Shown: positions 15,266-26,073 of the stretch, piece by piece
Layout: each line of letters begins with the position of its first letter
Numbering within the stretch: position 1 is the first letter of the stretch
Source of the DNA: Streptosporangium saharense
Lineage (GTDB): Bacteria > Actinomycetota > Actinomycetes > Streptosporangiales > Streptosporangiaceae
Direction: 5' to 3'
NCBI RefSeq assembly: GCF_014203715.1
Contig: NZ_JACHJP010000002.1
Location: 868,001-932,000, forward strand
DNA: 64,000 bases
Notes under the pieces: generated by a model
Seen by the model: only the letters and a program-made list of their open reading frames with translations
The model's database searches: none
What the model was told of the DNA's origin: nothing
Made by a program: the position numbers and the translations under genes

Positions 15266-16114
15266 TCAGTTGGCGGGGATGACCGCCCCCTTGTAGGTCT
15301 GCTCGATGAACTGCTTCACCTCCGGACCGGCGAGCAGCTTGGCGAGCTTGACCACCTGCGGGTCCTTCTCGTGCCCCTCGGCGACCACCAGGCCGTTGGC
15401 GTAGGGGTTGCCCTGGGCCTTCTCCAGCACCAGCGCGTTCTGCGCGGGGTTGAGACCCGCCTCAAGGGCGTAGTTGCCGTTGATGACGGCGGCGTCCACG
15501 TCCTCAAGGGAGCGGGGCAGCTGCGCGGCCTCAAGCGGCTGGAACTTCAGGCCCTTGGGGTTGGCGGTGACGTCGCGCTCCGTCGCGGCGGTGCCGACGC
15601 CCTCCTTGAGGGTGATCACGCCGTTGTCGGCGAGCAGCTTCAGCGCCCGGCCGAGGTTGGTCGCGTCGTTGGGGACGGCCACGGTCCCGTTCTGCGGCAG
15701 GTCGGCGAGCTTGCCGATCTTCTTGGAGTAGAGGCCGAGGGGCTCCAGGTGGACCGGCTGCAGGAAGACCAGCTTGGTGCCCTTGGAGGCGTTGAAGTCG
15801 TCCAGGTAGGGCTTGTGCTGGAAGAAGTTGGCGCCGAGCCGTCCCTCGCTGAGCTGCACGTTCGGCTGGACGTAGTCGGTGAACTCGACGATCTCCAGGT
15901 TCAGGCCCTCCTTGGCGGCGAGCTTGTCCTTGACGAACTTCAGGATCTGCGCGTGTGGGACAGGGCTGGCGCCGACCTTGAGCACCTCGGCCGCGGGACT
16001 GGACTCCTTGCTCCCCGCTGCCCCCGCGCCCGTGGCGGGCGTGGAGGAGCCGCAGGCGGCCAGTGAGACGACCAGGGCCGTGACGGCCGAGGCGATTCCT
16101 ATGAACTTACGCAT
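15266..16114 (-). CDS. metQ: D/L-methionine ABC transporter substrate-binding lipoprotein
   Basis: 282 residues, the usual length of the NlpA/MetQ family. A signal peptide ends in the lipobox VSLAAC, so Cys21 is lipidated and the protein is anchored outside the membrane. Family motifs include LKVGASPVPHAQIL, VEFTDYVQPNVQLSEGRLGANFFQHKPYLDDF and VAVPNDATNLGRALKLL. It captures methionine for MetI/MetN. Third gene of metNIQ in the leftward direction; the 71-bp gap after metI is compatible with an operon. Confidence 0.92.
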   Translation of the reverse strand: MRKFIGIASAVTALVVSLAACGSSTPATGAGAAGSKESSPAAEVLKVGASPVPHAQILKFVKDKLAAKEGLNLEIVEFTDYVQPNVQLSEGRLGANFFQHKPYLDDFNASKGTKLVFLQPVHLEPLGLYSKKIGKLADLPQNGTVAVPNDATNLGRALKLLADNGVITLKEGVGTAATERDVTANPKGLKFQPLEAAQLPRSLEDVDAAVINGNYALEAGLNPAQNALVLEKAQGNPYANGLVVAEGHEKDPQVVKLAKLLAGPEVKQFIEQTYKGAVIPAN

Positions 16115-16185
16115 CTTGCGCTCCTTATGGGTGTGAGAAACCAGGGCCCCCGCTCGTGGCGGGGTCCCGGGGGGAGGTGGAGGGA

Positions 16186-16842
16186 TCAGCCGCGTTGCAG
16201 GCGGCGGGCGACGGTGTCGCCCAGGGTCTGCACGAGCTGGACGATGACGACCAGCACGACGACGGTGATCACCATGAGGGTGGTCTCGAAACGCTGGTAC
16301 CCGTAGCGGATGGCCAGGTCACCGAGTCCGCCGCCGCCGATCGCCCCGGCCATCGCCGAGTAGGAGATCAGCGCGACCACGGTCACCGTGAGCCCCGCGA
16401 CCAGGCCGGGCATCGCCTCGGGAAGCAGGACCTTTCCGATGATCGTCGTACGGCTGGCGCCCATCGCGTGGGCCGCCTGCACCTTGTCGGCGCCGACCTC
16501 CCGCAGCGAGGTCTCGACCAGCCTGGCGAAGAACGGCGCGGCCCCCAGGGTGAGGGGGACGACGGTCGCGGCGGTGCCGATGGTCGTGCCCACGATCATC
16601 CGGGTGAACGGGATCACCGCGATCATCAGGATGATGAACGGCAGCGAGCGCCCGATGTTGACGACCAGCGCGAGCACGCGGTTCAGCGTCCAGGAGGGGA
16701 ACAGGCCGCCCCGGTCGGTGACGATGAGGGCGACGCCGAGCGGCAGGCCGAGCAGCGCGGTGAACAGGGTCGACCACAGGACCATCTGGGCGGTCTGCCA
16801 GGTGTTCTCCCACAGCAGCGGGGCCATCTCGTCCCAGGTCAT
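16186..16842 (-). CDS. metI: Methionine ABC transporter permease
   Basis: 218 residues with five or six membrane helices. It opens with MTWDEMAPLLWENTWQTAQMVL, typical of MetI, and the coupling loop EAMPGLVAGLTVTVVALISYSAMAGAIGGGGLGDLAIRYGYQRF is almost a family signature. It forms the membrane channel of the methionine importer and docks the ATPase MetN through the EAA-like loop. It starts 46 bp after metN and precedes metQ, the standard metN-metI-metQ order. Confidence 0.93.
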   Translation of the reverse strand: MTWDEMAPLLWENTWQTAQMVLWSTLFTALLGLPLGVALIVTDRGGLFPSWTLNRVLALVVNIGRSLPFIILMIAVIPFTRMIVGTTIGTAATVVPLTLGAAPFFARLVETSLREVGADKVQAAHAMGASRTTIIGKVLLPEAMPGLVAGLTVTVVALISYSAMAGAIGGGGLGDLAIRYGYQRFETTLMVITVVVLVVIVQLVQTLGDTVARRLQRG

Positions 16843-16888
16843 GCCTTCTCCTCCGGCGTCACGGGCTTCTTCGACGTAACGGGCAGGC

Positions 16889-17851
16889 TCATCGGCTCTC
16901 CTCGACCAGCAGGCCGCGCTCCGCCAGGTGGGTGAGGGCCGCGGCGCGCTGGGTGCCGCTCAGGCGCAGGCGCAGGCGGCCCGCCGACAGCCCGGCGACC
17001 TTCTCCAACGCCCCGCCGAGGATGTTGATGTCCACGTCGAAGGTGCGCGCCACCTGGGAGACCACGGGCTCGTCGGCCTGTCCGGTGAAGGTGATCGTGA
17101 TGTCGCCCGGCTCCGCCGGGGGCAGCGGGAACAGCTCGGCGGCGAGCCTGGAGCCCGGCTTGGCGAGCAGTTCGGGGATGGTCCCCGACTCCTCGATCCT
17201 GCCGTCCCGCATGATCGCGGCCGAGTCGCAGATCGACTTGACGACGTTCATCTCGTGGGTGATCAGCAGGATCGTCAGGCCGAGCTCCTGGTTGAGGCGC
17301 TTGAGCAGGGCCAGGATCGACTGGGTGGTGCCCGGGTCGAGCGCGGAGGTGGCCTCGTCGGACAGCAGCACGGCCGGGTTGCCCGCCAGGGCCCTGGCGA
17401 TGCCGACGCGCTGCTTCTGGCCGCCGGAGAGCTGGGCGGGGTGGGCCTTCGCCTTGTCCGCGAGGCCGACCAGTTCGAGCAGCTCGGTCACCCGCCTGGC
17501 GCGCTCGGCCCTGCCGGTGCCCATGACCTCAAGGGGGAAGGCGACGTTGCCCGCGACCGTGCGGGAGGACAGCAGGGCGAAGTGCTGGTGGACCATGCCG
17601 ATCCGCTGCCTGGCCCGGCGCAGCTGGGCCTCCCCGAGGGCGGTCAGCTCCTGCCCGGCGACGGTGACGGTGCCCTCCGTCGGGCGTTCGAGGAGGTTGA
17701 CGCAGCGCAGCAGGGTGCTCTTCCCGGCACCGCTCTGGCCGAGCACGCCGAAGATCTCGCCCTCGCGGACGTGGAGGTCGACGCGCTCGACGGCGGTCAC
17801 CTCGCGGCCCCGGTCGCGGTAGACCTTGCGCAGGCCCAAGACATCAATCAC
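16889..17851 (-). CDS. metN: Methionine ABC transporter ATP-binding protein
   Basis: 320 residues from a GTG at 17851 preceded by GGGGAA. ATPase motifs are Walker A GQSGAGKST, Q-loop MVHQHF, signature LSGGQKQR and Walker B VLLSDEATSALDP. The C-terminal ~75 residues (DITITFTGQADEPVVSQVARTFDVDINILGGALEKV) are the NIL domain, which binds methionine and inhibits transport when the cell is replete. It energises MetI. The 428-bp region upstream holds a Met/Cys-rich mini-ORF and no S-box or SAM riboswitch that I could recognise. Confidence 0.93.
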   Translation of the reverse strand: MIDVLGLRKVYRDRGREVTAVERVDLHVREGEIFGVLGQSGAGKSTLLRCVNLLERPTEGTVTVAGQELTALGEAQLRRARQRIGMVHQHFALLSSRTVAGNVAFPLEVMGTGRAERARRVTELLELVGLADKAKAHPAQLSGGQKQRVGIARALAGNPAVLLSDEATSALDPGTTQSILALLKRLNQELGLTILLITHEMNVVKSICDSAAIMRDGRIEESGTIPELLAKPGSRLAAELFPLPPAEPGDITITFTGQADEPVVSQVARTFDVDINILGGALEKVAGLSAGRLRLRLSGTQRAAALTHLAERGLLVEESR

Positions 17852-18226
17852 AGCTGTTCCCCAACATGAGCGGGTCGTCGAAGGGTTTCCACGGCGAGAA
17901 GGGGAGCTAGCGGGTGCCGGGGTCGAAGGGCAGGTGTCCCAGGCGGCGCAGGACGAGATGGTCCGCGGGGCAGGTCATGGTCTCGGGGCCTTCGTGAGGA
18001 CGGGCGGGGCGGAGCTAGTGCTTGGAGCGCATACAGCTCAGAACACACATGTGGGGCATTTCGCACATGTGCTCGCCAAGGGAGACGCCCCGGCCCTGCG
18101 GGGTCGCGTCTGCCTGGTTCGCCACGTTCACGTCTGCCTCAACACGGGGTCGGCCTACCCGGATTCCCGGCATTTCATGTGATCCCTATCACCCCTGTGG
18201 GGGAATTCGCCGCCCGGGAACGGCGA
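17852..18226 (-). other. Long metNIQ leader region
   Basis: This gap separates metN from the lon terminator and is expected to carry the metNIQ promoter and 5' leader. I searched both strands for the conserved SAM-I/SAM-IV core and found none. It contains the 17-residue Met/Cys-rich frame described separately, and a 23-codon frame (17907-17978, MTCPADHLVLRRL...) with a poor ribosome-binding site. Confidence 0.5.
18015..18068 (-). CDS. Candidate Met/Cys-rich leader peptide of metNIQ
   Basis: A frame of 17 codons encodes MCEMPHMCVLSCMRSKH, with four Met and three Cys. It has GGCGAG as a possible ribosome-binding site 3 nt before the ATG and ends 163 nt before metN on the same strand. Leader peptides rich in the regulated amino acid control biosynthetic and transport operons by ribosome stalling, so this one could sense sulfur amino acid shortage. 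No terminator/antiterminator pair was identified, so the mechanism is open. Confidence 0.45.
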   Translation of the reverse strand: MCEMPHMCVLSCMRSKH

Positions 18227-18261
18227 ACGGCCCGCCCTTCCACGGGGGAAGGACGGGCCGT
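18227..18261 (-). terminator. Hairpin terminator of lon
   Basis: ACGGCCCGCCCTTCC (18227-18241) pairs with 18247-18261 with one mismatch around a 5-nt loop. It lies 19 bp past the lon stop codon and is the strongest hairpin in the region. It also insulates the metNIQ leader from lon. Confidence 0.8.
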
Positions 18262-18279
18262 CAGGGATGACTCCCCAGG

Positions 18280-20649
<2,370 letters not shown>

Positions 20650-20663
20650 CTGCACTCCAAAGG

Positions 20664-20682
20664 TTGAGTTATACCGACTCAA
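20664..20682 (-). promoter_or_regulatory. HAIR operator for HspR before lon
   Basis: TTGAGT-N7-ACTCAA is the core of the HAIR element (CTTGAGT-N7-ACTCAAG) bound by the heat-shock repressor HspR. It lies 15-33 bp upstream of the lon start. In Streptomyces lon is a known HspR target through such an element. Binding would block transcription or early elongation, with relief on heat shock. Confidence 0.85.
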
Positions 20683-20824
20683 TTAATGGGAGCCCGAGAT
20701 TGTTCCCGGAGTTGAGTGTGTTCGCTGTGAGCGATCGTAATCGTGTAATTTCGCCGGGCCGTACCCCTCGGGTGTGAGGCCGGGAGTCACCCCGGGGTAC
20801 GACGACGGCCCGGCGGCGGACACC

Positions 20825-20839
20825 TAGGCTGGCCGGGTG
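20825..20839 (+). promoter_or_regulatory. Possible leaderless promoter of the histidine kinase
   Basis: TAGGCT fits the actinobacterial -10 pattern TANNNT and lies 6 nt before the GTG. No ribosome-binding site is present. This spacing is typical of leaderless mRNAs, in which transcription starts at the first base of the start codon. Confidence 0.45.
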
Positions 20840-22114
20840 AAAGCGCCCCCCGGTCTCGTACGGCTCGCCAGGCCCGTGGTCCTGGCGCTGGTCACCGGGC
20901 GGGCCGATCCTCCCTTCCCCCGGGCCTCCTTCCTGCGGGTACGGCTCCCCCGAATGCTGGGGCTGCTGCCGTTCCGCACGCTCGACCTCGTGCTCGTGGC
21001 CGACCTGCTGGTCTTCTGGCTTCTCCAGTCGCAGAACCTGGACCAGCTCAGGAGGGGCAACGCGACGCTGGCCTTCCCCTTCGACGAGATGTGGATCTAT
21101 CTCGGCGCCCTGGCCGCCTCGGCGCCCGTGGTCCTGCGTGAGTACTGGCCGCTGGCCTCGTGGCGGATCGCCATGGCGTCGCTGCTGGTCACCGTCCCGA
21201 TCCACCACATCGGGGACGACCTGTTCGTCACGTTCAACGAGGCCGTCACCCACCTGCTCGTCGTCTACTCCGTGGCGGTCCGCTGCGACCGCAGGGCCAC
21301 CGCGGGTGTGCTGGGCGTCTCGGCGCTCGTCCTGTTCGTCTCGCCGGGAAGCGTCAACGACACCCTGCTGGCCGTGATCCTGCTGGGGATCACCGCGCTG
21401 CTCGGCCACAACGTCCGTGGCAGGCGGCTGACCACCCGGCGCCTGGCCGAGGAGGAGCAACGCAGCGAGCGAGCCCTGGCGGCGCAGGCCACGCTGGAGG
21501 AGAGGGCCAGGATCGCCAGGGAGCTGCACGACGTCGTCGCCCACCACATGTCGGTGATCGCCATCCAGGCCGAGGCCGTACCCCTGCGGGCGTCCGGGGA
21601 CGCCGAGCGCCTTGAGGAGGGGCTGCGGGAGATCCGCGCGCTGTCGCTGTCCGCCATGACCGAGATGCGCCGGGTGATCGGGGTGCTCAGGGACGCCGAG
21701 GGACGCGCGGACACCGCGCCGCAGCCGGGCCTCGGCCGCCTTGACGAGCTGGTCGGCAACGCGCGCTCGGCCGGTCTGACCGTGACGCTCTCCCTGAGCG
21801 GCGCCCTGACCGGGCTGCCGGAGGCGGTGAGCCTGTCGGCCTACCGGATCACCCAGGAGGCGCTGAGCAACGCCATGCGGCACGCGCCCGGCTCGGCCGT
21901 CTCGGTGCGGATCTCCCACTCCGGCGGGGCGCTGAGCGTCAACGTGACCAACGACGCCGGGCGTCCCGGCTCTCCTGAGCGTACGGCGGGCCCTGGGCAC
22001 GGCCTGGTCGGGATGCGGGAGCGGGTCACCATGCTCGGCGGGAAACTGTGGGCCGGGCCGGCCGGAACGGGCTTCGCGATCACCGCCATACTGCCGGTCG
22101 TGGAGGAGACATGA
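20837..22114 (+). CDS. Sensor histidine kinase, NarL/DesK type
   Basis: 425 residues from a GTG at 20837. Residues about 45-195 hold five or six hydrophobic segments without an obvious extracellular sensor domain, so the signal is probably sensed in or at the membrane. The HisKA_3 H-box is [23 protein letters not shown] with the phospho-accepting His after EL. The ATPase domain shows the N-box [13 protein letters not shown] and the G-box [13 protein letters not shown]. It phosphorylates the response regulator encoded next, with which it overlaps by 4 nt. The target genes are not evident. Confidence 0.9.
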   Translation: MKAPPGLVRLARPVVLALVTGRADPPFPRASFLRVRLPRMLGLLPFRTLDLVLVADLLVFWLLQSQNLDQLRRGNATLAFPFDEMWIYLGALAASAPVVLREYWPLASWRIAMASLLVTVPIHHIGDDLFVTFNEAVTHLLVVYSVAVRCDRRATAGVLGVSALVLFVSPGSVNDTLLAVILLGITALLGHNVRGRRLTTRRLAEEEQRSERALAAQATLEERARIARELHDVVAHHMSVIAIQAEAVPLRASGDAERLEEGLREIRALSLSAMTEMRRVIGVLRDAEGRADTAPQPGLGRLDELVGNARSAGLTVTLSLSGALTGLPEAVSLSAYRITQEALSNAMRHAPGSAVSVRISHSGGALSVNVTNDAGRPGSPERTAGPGHGLVGMRERVTMLGGKLWAGPAGTGFAITAILPVVEET

Positions 22115-22764
22115 CGATCCGGGTGCTCATCGCCGACGACCAGGGCATGGTCAGGACCGGGTTCACCGTGTTCCTCGGCACGCAGCCGGACATCGAGGTG
22201 GTCGGCGAGGCGGCGGACGGCCGCGAGGCAGTGACAGAGGCGGCGCGGCTGCGTCCCGACGTGGTGCTGATGGACGTGCGGATGCCGGTCATGGACGGCC
22301 TGTCCGCGACCCGGGAGATCATGGCCGCCCAGGAGCCGCCCAAGGTGCTGATCCTGACCACGTTCGACCTCGACGACTACGTCTACGAGGCCCTGCGCGC
22401 CGGGGCCAGCGGTTTCCTGCTCAAGGACGCCTCCGCGCGTCAGCTCGCCGAGGCGGTCAGGGTGGTCGCCTCGGGGGAGGCGCTGCTGGCCCCCTCGGTG
22501 ACCAGGCGGCTGATCGCGGAGTTCGCCAGGGTCGGCCCGCGCCGCCCCCGGGCCAGGCCGGACGGCATCACCGAGCGCGAGACCGAGGTGCTCGTCCTCG
22601 TCGCCCAGGGCCGTTCCAACCAGGAGATCGCCGCGGAGCTGGTCCTGTCCGAGCAGACGGTCAAGACGCATCTAGGCCGGATCCTGGCCAAACTGGACCT
22701 GCGCGACCGGGCCCAGGCGATCGTCTACGCCTACGAGACGGGTCTGGTCAGACCGGGCGAGTGA
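22111..22764 (+). CDS. LuxR/NarL-family response regulator
   Basis: 217 residues from the ATG at 22111, preceded by GGAGGAGAC and overlapping the kinase stop. The receiver domain contains the acidic pair in [12 protein letters not shown], the phospho-acceptor Asp55 in VVLMDVRMP and the Lys in [14 protein letters not shown]. The C-terminal LuxR helix-turn-helix is [25 protein letters not shown] followed by [30 protein letters not shown]. It is a DNA-binding partner of the upstream kinase. Confidence 0.93.
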   Translation: MTIRVLIADDQGMVRTGFTVFLGTQPDIEVVGEAADGREAVTEAARLRPDVVLMDVRMPVMDGLSATREIMAAQEPPKVLILTTFDLDDYVYEALRAGASGFLLKDASARQLAEAVRVVASGEALLAPSVTRRLIAEFARVGPRRPRARPDGITERETEVLVLVAQGRSNQEIAAELVLSEQTVKTHLGRILAKLDLRDRAQAIVYAYETGLVRPGE

Positions 22765-22869
22765 ACGTCACCCCGTGGTCGGACCCGGAGCTGCCCTCTT
22801 CAGGGTGATGTGAGCGACAAATCATGATTTTTAGCCTCTTGCCGGTTCCCACCCGGTCAGGAGGCCCGA
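22765..22869 (+). promoter_or_regulatory. Promoter gap with AAATCATGATTT palindrome
   Basis: A perfect 12-bp palindrome AAATCATGATTT (22819-22830) stands out as AT-rich sequence 40 bp before the hydrolase gene. It may be an operator or part of the promoter; no known consensus fits. Confidence 0.35.
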
Positions 22870-23610
22870 ATGCCGCGTCGCACGTCCGCCCTCGCCCTCG
22901 CCGCCGTCCTCGGCTACGCGCTCGTCCCCGCCCCGCACGGCGACCGCGTCGTCAGGGTCTACGGCGACCTGAGTACGGCAGGACACGTCGCGGTCCTCGT
23001 CCCCGGCTCGGGCACGAGCGCCGCGAACTTCGACGGCGGGCCCAGGCCGTACCGCAGACCGGGAGGTGCGGCCAGGGCGCTGGTCGAGCAGGCGCGGGAC
23101 CTCGACCCCGGCGGGGACGGCCTGGCGGTGGTCGCGTGGCTCGGCTACGACAGCCCGGCGATCGACAGTCTCGGCGTGCTGACCGAGGGGGCGGCGCTGG
23201 AGGGGGGCGCGGCGCTGCGCCGCTACCTCGGGGAGACGCTCGGCGGCAGGCGGGTGAGCCTGCTGTGCCACAGCTACGGATCCGTCGTGTGCGCCAAGGC
23301 GCTGCCGGGCTCGGGCGTCACGGACCTGGTGGTCTTCGGCAGCCCGGGACTCGGCGTGTCCTCCACTGCCGAACTGGGTGGGACCCGGGTGTGGGCGGGC
23401 AGCGGGACCGGCGACTGGATGCGCCGGGTGCCCAAGCTCAGGCTCGGGCCGCTCGGCTTCGGCCCCGACCCGGCCTCGCCCGCCTTCGGCGCCCGCCCGT
23501 TCGCGACGGGGGCGGCCGAGCACGGCGACTACCTGAGGCCCGGGGGGACGTCGCTGCGCAACCTCGCCCTCATCGCCCTCGGCAGGACGGACGAGGTGTC
23601 GGGTGGCTGA
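22870..23610 (+). CDS. Secreted alpha/beta-hydrolase (DUF1023-like)
   Basis: 246 residues behind AGGAGG. The N-terminus is a short hydrophobic signal sequence (SALALAAVLGYALVPA). The fold is recognised from VAVLVPGSGTSAANFDGG, VVAWLGYDSP and the nucleophile elbow LLCHSYGSVVCAK, where Ser is the presumed catalytic residue. A late His in AAEHGDYL probably completes the triad. DUF1023 proteins are common actinobacterial hydrolases without a defined substrate. The stop overlaps the next gene by 8 nt, indicating an operon with the acyltransferase. Confidence 0.8.
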   Translation: MPRRTSALALAAVLGYALVPAPHGDRVVRVYGDLSTAGHVAVLVPGSGTSAANFDGGPRPYRRPGGAARALVEQARDLDPGGDGLAVVAWLGYDSPAIDSLGVLTEGAALEGGAALRRYLGETLGGRRVSLLCHSYGSVVCAKALPGSGVTDLVVFGSPGLGVSSTAELGGTRVWAGSGTGDWMRRVPKLRLGPLGFGPDPASPAFGARPFATGAAEHGDYLRPGGTSLRNLALIALGRTDEVSGG

Positions 23611-24694
23611 GGGCACGTGGGCCGAGCGGTCGCGCCGGATCGAGGCGGCGACCCCCTCGGACCGGGACCGGTGGATCGACGCGCTGCGCGCGCTGGCGAT
23701 CCTCGGGGTCGTGCTGGGGCACTGGCTGGTCACCGCCTGGTACGGCGAGCCCGGCGGGGGTGTGCGGATCACCAGCCCGCTGGCCCACCTGGAGGGGCTC
23801 ACCCCGCTGTCGTGGGTGCTGCAGACGCTGGCGCTGTTCTTCTTCGCCGGGGGCTACGCGGCGGCCAGGAGCCTGCGCTCGGCGGCCGGGGTCCCGGCCA
23901 GGCTGGGGCGGCTGCTGCGGCCCGCGGTGGTGCCCGTGCTGGTCTGGGCGGGCCTGGCCCTCGGCGCCGCGCTGCGCGGCGTGCCCGGCGGAACCATCAG
24001 GTCGCTGCTGCTGCCCGCGGCCGGGCCGCTGTGGTTCCTTGCGGTGTTCGCGGCGCTCAACGCGCTCACCCCCGCGCTGGCGCGGATCCGGCCCGCCGTC
24101 CTGGCCGCCTGCGCGTTCGCGGTCGTGCTCTGCGTCGACCTGCTCAGGTTCTCCGGGACGGGACCCGGCTGGCCGATGTGGGTGAACCTGGGGGCCGGGT
24201 GGCTGGTGCCGTACGCGCTGGGGATCCACCGGGCGCGCGGCGGGCTCGTCGCACGCAGGACGGCACTCCTGCTGCTGGTCGGCGGGATGACCGGGGCGGT
24301 GTCGCTGGTGACCTGGTTCGGGTATCCCGTGAGCATGGTCGGCGTGACGGGGGCGAGGGTCTCCAACCTCAGCCCGCCCACGCTCGCGGCGGTCTGCTTC
24401 GGCCTCGCCCAGGTGGGGGCGGCGCTGCTGGCGCGCGGGCCGCTGGAGCGGCTGACGCGGCGTCCCCGGGTCTGGGCGGCGGTCGTGACGGTCAACCTGG
24501 GCGCCATGACGGTCTTCCTGTGGCACCAGGCCGTGCCGACCGTGGCGGTCCTGGCCGCGCTGCGGTTCGGCGTGGTTCCCGGGCTGCTCGGGGTACCTGA
24601 CGGATTGTCCTGGCTGCTGTGCCGGCTGGGCTGGATCGTGGTGTTCGCCGCCGTCTTCAGCGCGGTGCTGGCCGTACGGCTCCGCGGGAGGTGA
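23603..24694 (+). CDS. Membrane acyltransferase, family 3
   Basis: 363 residues from a GTG at 23603 inside the end of the hydrolase gene. About ten hydrophobic helices. The N-terminal motif RDRWIDALRALAILGVVLGHWLV with a conserved His is typical of acyltransferase-3/OafA-like proteins, which O-acylate surface carbohydrates or lipids; VFLWHQAV near 310 is the second family landmark. FFFAGGYAAARSLR also fits. The substrate is unknown; coupling to a secreted hydrolase suggests cell-envelope modification. Confidence 0.8.
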   Translation: MAEGTWAERSRRIEAATPSDRDRWIDALRALAILGVVLGHWLVTAWYGEPGGGVRITSPLAHLEGLTPLSWVLQTLALFFFAGGYAAARSLRSAAGVPARLGRLLRPAVVPVLVWAGLALGAALRGVPGGTIRSLLLPAAGPLWFLAVFAALNALTPALARIRPAVLAACAFAVVLCVDLLRFSGTGPGWPMWVNLGAGWLVPYALGIHRARGGLVARRTALLLLVGGMTGAVSLVTWFGYPVSMVGVTGARVSNLSPPTLAAVCFGLAQVGAALLARGPLERLTRRPRVWAAVVTVNLGAMTVFLWHQAVPTVAVLAALRFGVVPGLLGVPDGLSWLLCRLGWIVVFAAVFSAVLAVRLRGR

Positions 24695-24698
24695 TTTT

Positions 24699-24715
24699 GA
24701 TGACATGGTGTCATC
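24699..24715. promoter_or_regulatory. Palindromic operator 1 of heme oxygenase operon
   Basis: GATGACATGGTGTCATC is a 7+3+7 perfect inverted repeat. It shares the core TGACA-N3-TGTCA with a second site 44 bp downstream. It lies directly after the acyltransferase stop codon. Confidence 0.55.
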
Positions 24716-24742
24716 ATCATCTTGACGAGGGGCCGTGGCCTT

Positions 24743-24759
24743 TGTGACACTGTGTCACA
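24743..24759. promoter_or_regulatory. Palindromic operator 2 of heme oxygenase operon
   Basis: TGTGACACTGTGTCACA is an 8+1+8 perfect inverted repeat with the same TGACA-N3-TGTCA core as site 1. It lies 27 bp before the heme oxygenase start and about 17 bp after a TTGACG that could be the -35 element. The best candidate ligand is the TetR-type protein encoded two genes downstream. Confidence 0.6.
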
Positions 24760-24785
24760 TAAGACCCCTTCATCACGGAGTGATC

Positions 24786-25439
24786 ATGAGTGAGCCGTCG
24801 TTCTCCGAAGCGCTCAGGAACGCCACCTGGAGTGCCCACGAGTCCGCCGAGGGCGAGGGATACCTCAAGGCCCTGATGGCGGGGCGGCTCAGCGCCGAGG
24901 CCTACGGCGAGATGGTCGCCCAGCACTACTTCGCCTATGTCGCCCTCGACGGCGTCTCCCGCGCGCTCGCCGGTGACCCGGTGGCGGGTCCCTTCGTCTT
25001 CCCCGAGCTCTACCGCGAGGAGGCACTGGTCCGCGACCTGGAGACGATCTACGGCTCCGGCTGGAGGTCGCGGATCGAGCCCTCCGGGCCGACCGAGGAA
25101 CTGGTGGCCAGGATCGAGCGGACCGTCTCGTGGCCGGGCGGCTACGTCGCCCACCACTACACCCGCTACATGGGCGACCTGTCCGGCGGCCAGTTCATCC
25201 GGATGGAGCTGGAGAAGATCTACGGCTACCGCAAGGACGGCGGCGTCGACTTCTACCGCTTCGACGCGGTCGGCAGCCTGCCCCGGTTCAAGAACGACTA
25301 CCGCTCCCGGCTCGACGCGCTTCCCGTCGACGAGGCGGAGAAGGCGCGGATCATCGAGGAGACCAGGGTCGCCTACCGGCTCAACACCGAGGTCCTGACC
25401 GACCTCGGCAGGCTGGTCCGGGCCGAGCCGGTCGCCTGA
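24786..25439 (+). CDS. Heme oxygenase (biliverdin-producing)
   Basis: 217 residues, the usual size. The proximal haem-ligand His lies in ATWSAHESAEG near residue 16, and the distal-helix motif YMGDLSGGQFIRM near 140 is diagnostic. The enzyme opens haem to biliverdin, CO and iron in the cytosol. The start at 24786 follows ACGGAG; an in-frame start at 24735 would run through the operator. Two palindromic sites sit upstream and a TetR gene follows after 31 bp, suggesting local control by haem or a haem product. Confidence 0.92.
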   Translation: MSEPSFSEALRNATWSAHESAEGEGYLKALMAGRLSAEAYGEMVAQHYFAYVALDGVSRALAGDPVAGPFVFPELYREEALVRDLETIYGSGWRSRIEPSGPTEELVARIERTVSWPGGYVAHHYTRYMGDLSGGQFIRMELEKIYGYRKDGGVDFYRFDAVGSLPRFKNDYRSRLDALPVDEAEKARIIEETRVAYRLNTEVLTDLGRLVRAEPVA

Positions 25440-25470
25440 GGACCGTCGCGGCCTGTGCGACGATGGGTGC

Positions 25471-26073
25471 ATGCCCCGCATTTCGGCCGCGACGATCGGC
25501 GAGCACCGCGCCCAGACGCGTGACCGGATCCTGCAGGCGGTCTCCCGCCTGTCGAGGGACCAGGGCATCGACGCCATCTCGATGACCGACGTGGCGAGCG
25601 AGGCGGGCATCACCAGGACCGTCCTGTACAACTACTTCCCCGACAAGGCGGCGCTGCTGCTGGCCTTCACCGAGCGGGTGACGGGCTACTTCATCGACAG
25701 CTACGAACGGGAGCTGCCGCCGGGCGCCTCTCCCGCCGAGCGGCTCCGGGTGTTCGTCCGTCTCCAGTTGGCCGGGCTGCTCGCCCATCCCCACCCCGGT
25801 CCCGCCGACCTGTCGGCCGCGCTCGGCCCCGACGCCTACCAGCGCCTGGCCGACCACGTCGAGCCGATGCAGCGCATCCTGACCGGCATCATCGAGGGCG
25901 GGGTCTCCTCCGGGGCCTTCCGCACCCCCGACGTGACCTCCGCCGCCCGGTTCATCCTCGCCGTCATCGGCGCGGAACGGGTGCCGCTGCTCAGCGGGGA
26001 GACCACCGCGGAGGACGCCGAGACCGTGGTCTGTGACTTCGTCCTGCGGGCGCTGGAGGCCCTCACGCCCTGA
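25471..26073 (+). CDS. TetR-family transcriptional regulator
   Basis: 200 residues. The N-terminal helix-turn-helix is typical: TRDRILQAVSRLSRDQGIDAISMTDVASEAGITRTVLYNYFPDKAALLLAF. The C-terminal ligand domain is generic. It lies 31 bp after the heme oxygenase gene in the same direction and probably represses that gene through the TGACA-N3-TGTCA palindromes. Its 3' end overlaps the convergent LtrA gene by 11 nt. Confidence 0.88.
   Translation: MPRISAATIGEHRAQTRDRILQAVSRLSRDQGIDAISMTDVASEAGITRTVLYNYFPDKAALLLAFTERVTGYFIDSYERELPPGASPAERLRVFVRLQLAGLLAHPHPGPADLSAALGPDAYQRLADHVEPMQRILTGIIEGGVSSGAFRTPDVTSAARFILAVIGAERVPLLSGETTAEDAETVVCDFVLRALEALTP

Noticed and set aside
17907-17978. 23-codon ORF MTCPADHLVLRRL... 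in the metNIQ leader
   Set aside because: Weak ribosome-binding site and no enrichment of Met or Cys; kept only as a remark in the leader entry.
17852-18182. SAM riboswitch before metNIQ
   Set aside because: The conserved SAM-I/SAM-IV core was not found on the minus strand.
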